Assembly (NCBI GenBank): GCA_017466455.1
Contig: JAFTUD010000012.1
Span: 1-45,839, forward strand
Direction: 5' to 3'
Source: Clostridia bacterium
GTDB taxonomy: Bacteria > Bacillota_A > Clostridia > Oscillospirales > CAG-272
Length of the DNA: 45,839 bases
In this document: piece after piece, positions 16,307-23,181 of the stretch
Layout: each line of letters begins with the position of its first letter
Numbering within the stretch: the first letter of the stretch is position 1
Notes under the pieces: model-generated
The model's input: only the letters and a program-made list of their open reading frames with translations
Told to the model about the DNA's origin: nothing
The model's database searches: none
Made by a program: the position numbers and the translations under genes

Positions 16307-17368
16307 TTAGTCCTTTGTGTAGGTGTACTGCTCGTATCCGCTTACAACACCTGTGTCGCTCATTGCCTCAATGATTGTGATGACCTCGCCCTTTGTCTTC
16401 TTCGGGATTTCAAAGGTGCTCTTATCAAGCATTTCCCAGCCGTCGCTAAGGTCTACAACATCACCGTCAAAGAGGTCAACCCTTTCAAACTTGTAGTAGT
16501 AATCGCAAATCTCCGACGGAGCGTAGGCAAGTGGCTGAATTTGAACCGTTTCAAAGTTCGGCTGCTCATCGTATTGCCAGTTGAACTTATTTGGCGCTCT
16601 GCCGATAAGCACGCTTCTTGTATCGTCAACAAGGGCGATAAGTCCGTGACGCTCATAAACTACGGTATTATCCTTTGTTTCAATATCGCGCGCCTGCTCT
16701 ACGCTTGCGCTCTTCTTAACAAAGAAGCGTACCGCGTCCTTGCCTGTGATAACTACTCTGTCCTTTGGAAGGAGCTTTGAGAAAAGCACGGGGATTCCGC
16801 AAATTGTGCCGAACTGTCCGCTATAAATGATTTCGCCCTGCTTTGCGGTAACGAAGTCGGGGTCCTTGCGAATATCCTTGCGAATGTCCGCGCCCATGAT
16901 GATAAACAAATCAGGCTCTACCTCGCAGTCAATCTTTGCAAGAGCATCAACGAAGTCGTTATAGGTGATTACCTCATCATAGGTAAACTTTGTGCTTACC
17001 TTGAGAATTTCATCAATATATTCTCTGTTGATTTCGTTTGCAATCTCGGTAACTGCGCCCTGCATTGCAACATCAACGATATAAGGGTCTGCCATTGCGT
17101 CCATATCGTTATACTCAAAGGTTTGCTGATATCTCTTAACATCATAATATTCGGGCACGAATGAAACGCTACCCTTTACTGTGTTTTTCTCGCCCTTTTG
17201 AAGGTTTTCAACGCTTCCCTTATAGGTATAGCGGTTGATCACCTTTCTTAGTCCCGCGCTCTCGGTAAGAGAGGTATCAACCGTCATAAGCGCTCTTGCG
17301 TCAAGACGGGTGTTGAGAAGGTCGGTCATTTTGTTTTCGATAATTTCGTTTTCGTAAATTGTGTTCAT
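16307..17368 (-). CDS. Phage major capsid protein
   Basis: 353 residues. The layout fits HK97-fold coat proteins: N-terminal arm, an E-loop-like region, a helical P-domain with AMQGAVTEIANEINREYIDEIL, and a late strand region GQFGTICGIPVLFSKLLPKDRVVITGKDAVRFFVKKSASVEQARD. It lies downstream of the scaffold gene and upstream of the connectors, the canonical order. No prohead protease gene is visible, consistent with scaffold-dependent assembly. Confidence 0.85.
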   Translation of the reverse strand: MNTIYENEIIENKMTDLLNTRLDARALMTVDTSLTESAGLRKVINRYTYKGSVENLQKGEKNTVKGSVSFVPEYYDVKRYQQTFEYNDMDAMADPYIVDVAMQGAVTEIANEINREYIDEILKVSTKFTYDEVITYNDFVDALAKIDCEVEPDLFIIMGADIRKDIRKDPDFVTAKQGEIIYSGQFGTICGIPVLFSKLLPKDRVVITGKDAVRFFVKKSASVEQARDIETKDNTVVYERHGLIALVDDTRSVLIGRAPNKFNWQYDEQPNFETVQIQPLAYAPSEICDYYYKFERVDLFDGDVVDLSDGWEMLDKSTFEIPKKTKGEVITIIEAMSDTGVVSGYEQYTYTKD

Positions 17369-17384
17369 TTGTTTTTATCCTTTC

Positions 17385-18209
17385 TTATTTTTTAAATTGA
17401 TTTGTCAGCTCTCTGTAAAGCTGTTTGTCTGTTGAGTAAATTTTTTGCATATCGCCAAGCGACATTTTTTGAAAGTCCGAGTAGCTCGGCGACATCGACC
17501 TTGCAGGTGGCGGAGTTACTGAGGTGAGCCTTGATTTTACCTCATCTCTTACCCTTTCGCCTACGATTTGCGAAAGCGTATCAATGGCGCCCTTCATCGC
17601 ATCAAGGCTGTTTTCGCCTATTACATTGACAAGGGAAAGCGGTAGCCCCTTTTCCTCAAGATAACGGATACATTCATACTTGTTTTCCGCTTGGATTCGC
17701 CTTGCTCTCTCCGCCTCAAGCTCGCTAAGAAGGTCTTGTAGCTGATTTTCCTGATTATCACCCTCTGCGCCCGCCTCGTAGGAGCTGTTTTCCGCCTCGC
17801 TCCTGTCACAAGGGTCTTGACCCTCGCCCTGCGCTTCCGTGTCGCAAGAGTCTTGGCTTGCGTTTTCCGCTTCTGTGCCACTATTCTCGCTCTTTTCCCC
17901 GAGTCCCTCGGGCTGTACCTCTAATTCCGTATCGCTTGAGCTGTTTTCGCTATCTATGAAGCAATTTTCTTCATTTTGTATTCCGCACTCCGCCCGAGTA
18001 CCTCGGGGGGTGAGCTCCGCCCTCGCGCAGTATGAATTTGTTCCACTCTCCACGAAGCCGTTTTCTTCGTTTTGCATTCCGAACTCCGCCCGAGTACCTC
18101 GGGGGGTGAACTCCGCCCTCGTGCAGTACGAATTTGTTCCACTCTCCACGAAGCCGTTTTCTTCGTTTTGCATTCCGAATTCCGCATTCCGCATTCCGAA
18201 TTCTTCCAT
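17385..18209 (-). CDS. Phage scaffold protein (DUF4355/Gp46-like) with repeat-encoded N-terminus
   Basis: 274 residues. The C-terminal ~130 (LQDLLSELEAERARRIQAENK..., ...FQKMSLGDMQKIYSTDKQLYRELTNQ) are the coiled, acidic scaffold type found between portal and capsid. Residues ~10-85 come from dispersed DNA repeats: two 32-residue units (10-41, 42-73; EFGMQNEENGF...RAE(F/L)TPRGTRA) and a partial third. The unit is 96 bp, so the frame is kept. The ATG at 18209 has GAGGAG upstream, inside the end of the portal gene. A Ser/Glu/Asp-rich stretch (85-145) follows. Without the insertion the protein would be ~190 residues, close to family size. Whether the extended form is still functional is unknown. 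Confidence 0.8.
   Translation of the reverse strand: MEEFGMRNAEFGMQNEENGFVESGTNSYCTRAEFTPRGTRAEFGMQNEENGFVESGTNSYCARAELTPRGTRAECGIQNEENCFIDSENSSSDTELEVQPEGLGEKSENSGTEAENASQDSCDTEAQGEGQDPCDRSEAENSSYEAGAEGDNQENQLQDLLSELEAERARRIQAENKYECIRYLEEKGLPLSLVNVIGENSLDAMKGAIDTLSQIVGERVRDEVKSRLTSVTPPPARSMSPSYSDFQKMSLGDMQKIYSTDKQLYRELTNQFKK
17940..18205. repeat. Dispersed repeat block 3, tandem in-frame copies inside the scaffold gene
   Basis: Heads at 17993-18007 and 18098-region (CCCGAG-TAC-CTCGGG, 18089-18103) are spaced exactly 96 bp. A third partial tail lies at about 17950-17990, and ATTCCGN heptads at 18172-18202. These are the same elements as in the intergenic blocks but here form coding sequence. 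Confidence 0.9.
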
Positions 18210-18214
18210 CTTTT

Positions 18215-19486
18215 CTACTCCTCGCTATCGCTTTTATTTGATACGCCCACGGCTGTATCCGCCATTTCGCTTTTTATTCTTTCAAGCTCGCCCTCGGCAT
18301 CATCAACCATCGGAAGTGCCTCAAGAAGCGTGCGCTTTGATACAATACCACTCATTTTCTCGGCATAGACTGCGCTATCCGCCGGATTTTCGGGGATATT
18401 TCTTGAGAATACCATCTTGATATTACGCCAATCGTAGCTCTTGCCAAGCAACGAGAGGAGTGTGCAAATCATTTCGTATCTTCTTGCAAGCCCCTTTTTG
18501 AAAAATCTTTCGGTAACGCTCACCCTGTTCTCAAAGTTGAGCAGGCGGTATTTTATCGCTATTCCCGACGCGCTTTGTCCTATTGTATCATCGGTCATAT
18601 CAACTGAGCCCGAGAAGCGGTAGATGTCCGAGGAAATTCGGCTTTTTAGGTTTTCAATATAGCCGTCATTTACGCTCTTGACAAGCCACTCCGCGTGTCC
18701 GCCCTCATCAAGAAGCAGGACCCTGTTCTCGCGAAGGCGCTCTATGTCCTCGCTTTGAGTATCACTCATGCCCGTGATTGCAAGATAGGAGTCCGCGAAA
18801 AGCTCAAAATCGTTCACGCTCTCGCTTTGGAGCTTATTATAGGCGTCAACGAGGGTGATTATCGGCTCAAAGTCGCCCGTTGCATCGGAGTTGTTAAAGT
18901 AGAAATTCAGCGGAACTGCGCCAAAATAGTGGGCATATGTGTCTGTTTTTTGCATATTTCCGCCCGCATCAAGGGAGTAAATGCAAATTTCCTTATCATC
19001 GTACACCTCAACCCTTGTATGTGAGCTATCCTCGCCCGTGGCTAAGCGAATTGCGCCTATAAGCTCCCTTTCAACGGTGCTTGACCACACGGGGATTACG
19101 CTCGTAATGTCGCACGGAACGACTCTTATCTCCTTATTCTCATCAAGATAAAGCATTTCGCACGCCATTCCGTAAACGCTAAGGTCCTTTGACAGACGGC
19201 TATTGACAAACTGCTCATCATTATAGTTATTTATCCTGACAAGCTCGGAAATAAGCTCCTTATCATCTGAGCCGTAGCTGACGGGTGTGCCCATAAAGTA
19301 GCCGACGGTTGTATCGATGATGTTTTTGCAAAAGTTATTTACTATTTTGTTTTGAGGCTTACCCGCTTCCTTTTTATCAAGCAAAATTGCGTGCCGTCCG
19401 TCGTAATAGCCCTTAAGCATACGCAAACGGGGAAGCGTGCCCTCTTTAAATTCCTGTATTAGCTCTTTGATTTTTAAAGTATTCAT
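18215..19486 (-). CDS. Phage portal protein (SPP1 gp6 type)
   Basis: 423 residues. The N-terminal YYDGRHAIL...NKIVNNFCKNIIDTTVGYFMGTPVSY, the central NFYFNNSDATGDFEPIITLVDAYNKLQSESVNDFE and the C-terminal helix region are SPP1-type portal landmarks. The dodecameric portal is the DNA entry channel and the terminase docking site. AGGTG precedes the ATG. It lies 44 bases after the large terminase gene. Confidence 0.88.
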   Translation of the reverse strand: MNTLKIKELIQEFKEGTLPRLRMLKGYYDGRHAILLDKKEAGKPQNKIVNNFCKNIIDTTVGYFMGTPVSYGSDDKELISELVRINNYNDEQFVNSRLSKDLSVYGMACEMLYLDENKEIRVVPCDITSVIPVWSSTVERELIGAIRLATGEDSSHTRVEVYDDKEICIYSLDAGGNMQKTDTYAHYFGAVPLNFYFNNSDATGDFEPIITLVDAYNKLQSESVNDFELFADSYLAITGMSDTQSEDIERLRENRVLLLDEGGHAEWLVKSVNDGYIENLKSRISSDIYRFSGSVDMTDDTIGQSASGIAIKYRLLNFENRVSVTERFFKKGLARRYEMICTLLSLLGKSYDWRNIKMVFSRNIPENPADSAVYAEKMSGIVSKRTLLEALPMVDDAEGELERIKSEMADTAVGVSNKSDSEE

Positions 19487-19530
19487 TTTTCACCTGTTCT
19501 TTTTTGTTTCGTTTTGGCTGTACTGCGCAT

Positions 19531-20793
19531 CTACAAGCCAAGCCTTGATTTGGATATCGCCCCAAGCCTTCTGCCCCTTCGCTCGCCCTCTATGGCGTAT
19601 CTGAGTGAGGCTATACAGTCGTCATTTACCGATACAGGCTCGTCTGTATAGTCCGAGGATATGGGGTCACGCTTCCACTTCCATTCGCCGATTTCTCGGA
19701 TCAGGTTTTCGCATTTCGGGTCAATCACTATGCTATGCGATTTCAAATAATCAATCTGCGCGCTAACGCTACCGGGCTCCTTCTTTACTGCCTGCGCTCG
19801 GTAGCCTGCCTTTTTCCACGATTTTATCCTGTCGGGCTCGGCGCTATCGCACCACATTGTGACATTTTTAGGAATAAGTGCCTTGCTCGCCTCGGAAATT
19901 ATCTCGGCTGTGTCCTTATACCTCGTATAAAGCTCATCAAGCACGAAAATGTTTCCGTCACGAAAGCCAACCGTCAAAATGCAGTTCGCGTGGTTAAAGC
20001 CGAAGTCCTGTCCTATCGCCACGCTATCGTACATTTCATGCCTTTTATCGACACATTGTACGGTGTAATGCGGTAAAATCAGTCCCTCGCTCTCGCCCCA
20101 CTCGCCAAGTCCGTAAACTCGGTAGCCCTCGGGGTCAAGCTCCCGCCTTGCCATCATTCGGCGGTGGTAGCCCTCATCTATAAAGGCGTTTTGAAGGTAA
20201 TTTGTGCGATTTGTAAACACATCGGGGTCGCATCTGTCAAAAAAGCGCTTTTTTATCCAGTGGCTTGCGCTAACGGGGTTAAAGGTGAGGGTGATTTGAT
20301 AGTAAAGCTCGCTGTTTTCAAGCTCTCCGCGAAGTCGGTCGTCTATGATGTCAAGATCGCTTGCATCAAGCTCCGTCGCTTCCTCTACCCACACCCAAGT
20401 GATTTTTCCGCTTACCGCTTGGATTGATTTCAGCTTTTCCCGTTGCTCATCATCTCGAGTTCCTCGGAACATTATGAGCGCGCCCGTTATCTTACTTCTC
20501 ATTCTTAAGGGGGAGCGTGAGATTTCCCAGTATTTTGTGTACTCCTCGCCAAAGATTTCCCGCACGGCTCGGCTAAGCTCGGCATATGTGCTATCAAGAT
20601 GGGAGTTCTCCGTCTTTCGTACGCAAAGCAGGTTCGCTCCCTGATATTTCTTGTCCGAGAGCTTCATTATAAAGTCCCGTGCGACATTTACGCTCTTTCC
20701 GCTTCCTGCCGAGCCACACTCTACCCTGTATCGCTTTTTCGTGCTGTTTGACTCGCGAAACGATTCATTCATAAGAAGGCTTTTAGCTTTCAT
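19531..20793 (-). CDS. Phage terminase large subunit (PBSX/Terminase_3 type)
   Basis: 420 residues. Walker A GSAGSGKS (27-34), Walker B ending WVWVEEAT (E137/E138), and the first nuclease aspartate D263 in GQDFGFNHANC with a later acidic segment (SVNDDCIASLRYAIEG). It powers DNA packaging and cuts the concatemer. It overlaps the small subunit gene by 11 bp and is intact. Confidence 0.9.
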   Translation of the reverse strand: MKAKSLLMNESFRESNSTKKRYRVECGSAGSGKSVNVARDFIMKLSDKKYQGANLLCVRKTENSHLDSTYAELSRAVREIFGEEYTKYWEISRSPLRMRSKITGALIMFRGTRDDEQREKLKSIQAVSGKITWVWVEEATELDASDLDIIDDRLRGELENSELYYQITLTFNPVSASHWIKKRFFDRCDPDVFTNRTNYLQNAFIDEGYHRRMMARRELDPEGYRVYGLGEWGESEGLILPHYTVQCVDKRHEMYDSVAIGQDFGFNHANCILTVGFRDGNIFVLDELYTRYKDTAEIISEASKALIPKNVTMWCDSAEPDRIKSWKKAGYRAQAVKKEPGSVSAQIDYLKSHSIVIDPKCENLIREIGEWKWKRDPISSDYTDEPVSVNDDCIASLRYAIEGERRGRRLGAISKSRLGL

Positions 20794-21112
20794 TTCGGTC
20801 CTTCGGAGAGGTGTAACCGTATTCTACGAGCAGGCAGGAGTCACTTGCCCCGCCCTCGCCCGCGTCCTCACACAGCTTGAAGTAAAGCTCTATCGCCTTT
20901 AGCTTATCAAGGAGCTTTATGTCTATGTCAACGCTCCCCTTGTCGCTCTTTACTCTCATTGACGATATCGCTCGGGATAAATCCTTGCTCATCTTTATCT
21001 CGCCTGTGCCACTCGCTCCGCCCCTCGCTATCTCTATCGCCTCAGATGCATCGGCTACCGCTATGCTTACCAAAATCCTTTTCAGCTTTTCCTTGGTTTT
21101 TTCATCAATCAC
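20783..21112 (-). CDS. Probable terminase small subunit
   Basis: 109 residues. The KLLDKLKAIELYFKLCED segment is like the C-terminal oligomerisation helix of small terminases (..DKLKALELLGK..). Position immediately before the large subunit supports this. The start codon is GTG at 21110-21112 with a GGGGGGGAG site. It is the first gene of the phage cassette. Confidence 0.65.
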   Translation of the reverse strand: MIDEKTKEKLKRILVSIAVADASEAIEIARGGASGTGEIKMSKDLSRAISSMRVKSDKGSVDIDIKLLDKLKAIELYFKLCEDAGEGGASDSCLLVEYGYTSPKDRNES

Positions 21113-21219
21113 GCTTCTCCCCCCCTTTCAAGGCTTGCCTTATTCCTGTCCGCCAAGGGTGTGCACCCCCTTGACATCTACTATCATATCACAAAAAAAC
21201 GGACAAAACGGACAACCTG

Positions 21220-21430
21220 CCCGAGAGCCTCGGGTGGCAATATCCGACATCGTTTAATAAGAACCGTTTCCGCACGGTCCGAAGCAGTTTTCTTCACTCC
21301 ACACTTTGGCAAAAAAGCCTCGACGGGCAAAATTCGACATCGTGCGGTATGAGCCGTTTCTATACGCCCCGACCCCCGAGTGCCTCGGGTGGCATATGGG
21401 GAATGATAATAAGTGTGTAGCCATATCAAA
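21220..21430. repeat. Dispersed repeat block 4 (three heads)
   Basis: Heads at 21220-21234 (CCCGAG-AGC-CTCGGG), about 21317 (a head lacking its left arm) and 21375-21389 (CCCGAG-TGC-CTCGGG). Each of the first two is followed by the second stem segment. The region 21113-21219 upstream of the phage cassette holds no promoter I can define confidently. Confidence 0.8.
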
Positions 21431-21478
21431 ACGCGCCCATATTGTTTAAAATTGCTTCACTCCGCACTACAAGCTCCG

Positions 21479-21620
21479 CCCGAGAGCCTCGGGTGGCTAT
21501 CCAACGCAACGAAGTTGCATATCGAGGACTCGCAGAGTCCATATCGAGTTGCGCAAGCAACATATCGAAAATCCCGCAAGGGATTTATATCGATGCGCAG
21601 TGTCCTTAATGGCACTGCGC
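21479..21620. repeat. Repeat head followed by a five-hairpin array with ATATCGA linkers
   Basis: Head hairpin CCCGAG-AGC-CTCGGG (21479-21493). Then five different perfect hairpins: GCAAC/GTTGC (21506-21518), GGACTC/GAGTCC (21526-21540), GTTGC/GCAAC (21548-21561), AAATCCC/GGGATTT (21569-21586) and GCGCAGTG/CACTGCGC (21595-21620). Neighbours are separated by exactly the 7-mer ATATCGA (21519, 21541, 21562, 21587). Loops are mostly GAA, GCA or GCAA. Confidence 0.92.
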
Positions 21621-21671
21621 CAACGGGTAGTCCTTTTAATTTTGTACTCATTTCGCTATCACCTTAAAAAC

Positions 21672-21725
21672 AAAAAACGACATCGCTTGAAATGAGCCTT
21701 AGCTCACTCGTTTGATGTCGTTTTT
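21672..21725. terminator. Long hairpin terminator of the XRE regulator gene
   Basis: Outer stem AAAAACGACATC / GATGTCGTTTTT with an inner stem TGAGC/GCTCA, T-rich on both sides. It follows the minus-strand stop at 21740 and a 26-nt sequence (21640-21665) shared with 658-683. Confidence 0.8.
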
Positions 21726-21739
21726 ATTTAGATTGAGCC

Positions 21740-21976
21740 TTAGTCCTCTTCGGGCTCGTTAAAATATTCCTTATCAAAAAATTCGGAAAGTGTTATGCCT
21801 GCGCCCTCGCAAAATCGCTTTACTGTAACGACCTTTGAGCATTTTGTTCTGCCCTTAATAAGGTCGTAAATTGCCGACGGGGACATTCCGCCCTTTAGCG
21901 CGATATCGCACACATTACTATCCTTTTGTGCGCAAATCTCCTTTATTCTTCTTATGATAGCATCGTTCAATTTCAT
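21740..21976 (-). CDS. XRE/Cro-C1-type HTH regulator
   Basis: 78 residues. A single HTH (about 8-60; ICAQKDSNVCDIALKGGMSPSAIYDLIKGR, then TVKRFCEGAGITLSEFF) typical of small Cro/C1 repressors, with an acidic tail. It could be the repressor of the adjacent phage cassette or an independent regulator. A perfect palindrome overlaps its 5' UTR, suggesting autoregulation. Confidence 0.88.
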   Translation of the reverse strand: MKLNDAIIRRIKEICAQKDSNVCDIALKGGMSPSAIYDLIKGRTKCSKVVTVKRFCEGAGITLSEFFDKEYFNEPEED

Positions 21977-21992
21977 ATTTTATCCTACCTTT

Positions 21993-22008
21993 TTGTGGAG
22001 TTCCACAA
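21993..22008. promoter_or_regulatory. Palindromic operator candidate upstream of the XRE gene
   Basis: TTGTGGA-GT-TCCACAA, perfect 7-bp arms, just before the AGGTAGGA ribosome site. Confidence 0.55.
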
Positions 22009-22017
22009 TTATTCAGC

Positions 22018-22046
22018 TTAAACAAAAGGCTTCAATGAAGCCTTTT
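22018..22046 (-). terminator. Terminator after the 257-residue protein gene
   Basis: 10-bp stem AAAAGGCTTC / GAAGCCTTTT with loop AAT, followed on the minus strand by TTTTGTTT. It separates this gene from the XRE gene. Confidence 0.85.
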
Positions 22047-22054
22047 ATTTTGTT

Positions 22055-22828
22055 TTATTCGTAGTTTACTGTAAGAACCTCGAGTCCGTACTCGGCAAGC
22101 TCCTCGCGGATTTGGTCAATTTCCTTCTTCGCCATCATTGCGTGGTCCTTTTCATCCTTTACATCTATTTCTCTGTTTACGATGTGGTATGTAAAGATAA
22201 GGTCCTGCTTACTCTTTGTAAGGCGGTGGAATTGATTTTCAAGAAGCTCTCTTGTCTGGTCAATATTAAGGCGAAGCGCGATTGCGACATATAGAAGCGT
22301 GAGCTTCTTTGCCTTTTTGCCCTCTTCCTTTTCATATCTTGTGATAAGGTTATGCCAGTTCTTTCTTCCAAGACCGATTGGCTTCCACACATCAACAGGG
22401 TCGTCAATGCCGTTTTCTCTCATAAATTTATAAATAAGCTCGGATAGCTTCACATCTCTTTCCCCCTTATACATAAACAAATACGCATGCACGCTTGTCG
22501 CCATCTTAGCAATGTCCTCATCATCCTTAAGGATAGGGTCAAACGCGTGCGTGCTGACTGCATCAAGTGATGAAATATCAAGCTCATCATCTTGATCGCC
22601 GATGATTTCATCAATTGTCTCCCTTGCGCCCTCATAAAAGCTTGTATCGCCGTCCTCAATCGCCTGCTCAAGAAGTGTCTTAAAGGAGTTAAGCAATTCT
22701 CTTTGCTCGTCATTTATATTGCTTTGGGTGAGTGTCCTTTCAACGATTTCAAGGGCGTATCTTGACTTCATCTCGCCAAGGGCGGACAAATCAGAATCAT
22801 TTTCGTTTAAAAATGCCGTAATGTTCAT
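22055..22828 (-). CDS. Uncharacterised protein with a C-terminal XRE-like domain
   Basis: 257 residues. Residues 1-105 are acidic and helical, with no family I recognise. Residues ~120-255 (LSELIYKFMRENGI..., IGLGRKNWHNLITRYEKEEGKKAKKLTLLYVAIALRLNIDQTRELLENQ..., QDLIFTYHI) resemble the HTH-like domain found at the ends of kinases, macrodomain and other conflict- or stress-type proteins in Bacillota (..RKLFSKIR...PSKKTVLALALALELNLDE...LL..AGY.L...FDLII.YFI). That resemblance is by eye. AAAGGAG precedes the ATG and a strong promoter lies upstream. Its own promoter and terminator make it a single-gene unit. Confidence 0.7.
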   Translation of the reverse strand: MNITAFLNENDSDLSALGEMKSRYALEIVERTLTQSNINDEQRELLNSFKTLLEQAIEDGDTSFYEGARETIDEIIGDQDDELDISSLDAVSTHAFDPILKDDEDIAKMATSVHAYLFMYKGERDVKLSELIYKFMRENGIDDPVDVWKPIGLGRKNWHNLITRYEKEEGKKAKKLTLLYVAIALRLNIDQTRELLENQFHRLTKSKQDLIFTYHIVNREIDVKDEKDHAMMAKKEIDQIREELAEYGLEVLTVNYE

Positions 22829-22888
22829 TTTTCTTCTCCTTTATATGTAAATATTTTTTTAGCCTTGTCAAATTTTGCCTGTGATAAT

Positions 22889-22917
22889 ATTTTAGCATGC
22901 TCGGCTATGCGTGTCAA
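22889..22917 (-). promoter_or_regulatory. Sigma-A promoter for the 22055-22828 gene
   Basis: Minus strand TTGACA (22912-22917), 17 bases, TAAAAT (22889-22894). Confidence 0.85.
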
Positions 22918-23148
22918 GACCTATCAGAGCATTTTTAAAATGGTCACAAAGCGTGCGACAGCTCACTTTTTTGAGCTTTTTCGCATTAGCGCTTGGCACA
23001 TTCTTTCCTTTATTCTATCACACCCTAAAACCCCTTGTCAATAGGGCTTGAGGCGGTTTTTCAATAGTCACAGGACTGTGACGCGGGTATAGCCATTACC
23101 CTTCATTATAATTAAAAGATAATTAAAATATAATTAAAAGAGGACAAC
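22918..23148. other. Gene-free stretch with a palindrome and an 11-bp tandem repeat
   Basis: No credible gene. It holds the perfect palindrome GTCACAG-GA-CTGTGAC (23067-23082) and three tandem 11-bp A/T units (TAATTAAAAGA, one variant) at 23109-23141. These are phased at about one helical turn, which would favour bent DNA. Confidence 0.6.
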
Positions 23149-23178
23149 AAAAGAGGCTATTTCAAAAAGCCTCTTTTT
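23149..23178. terminator. Terminator of mnmG
   Basis: 10-bp stem AAAAGAGGCT / AGCCTCTTTT, loop of 9, T- and A-runs on both sides, four bases from the mnmG stop. Confidence 0.88.
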
Positions 23179-23181
23179 AAT

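Noticed and set aside
21506..21620. Hairpin array as a CRISPR array
   Set aside because: The constant part is only 7 nt and the variable parts are self-complementary; there are no cas genes.
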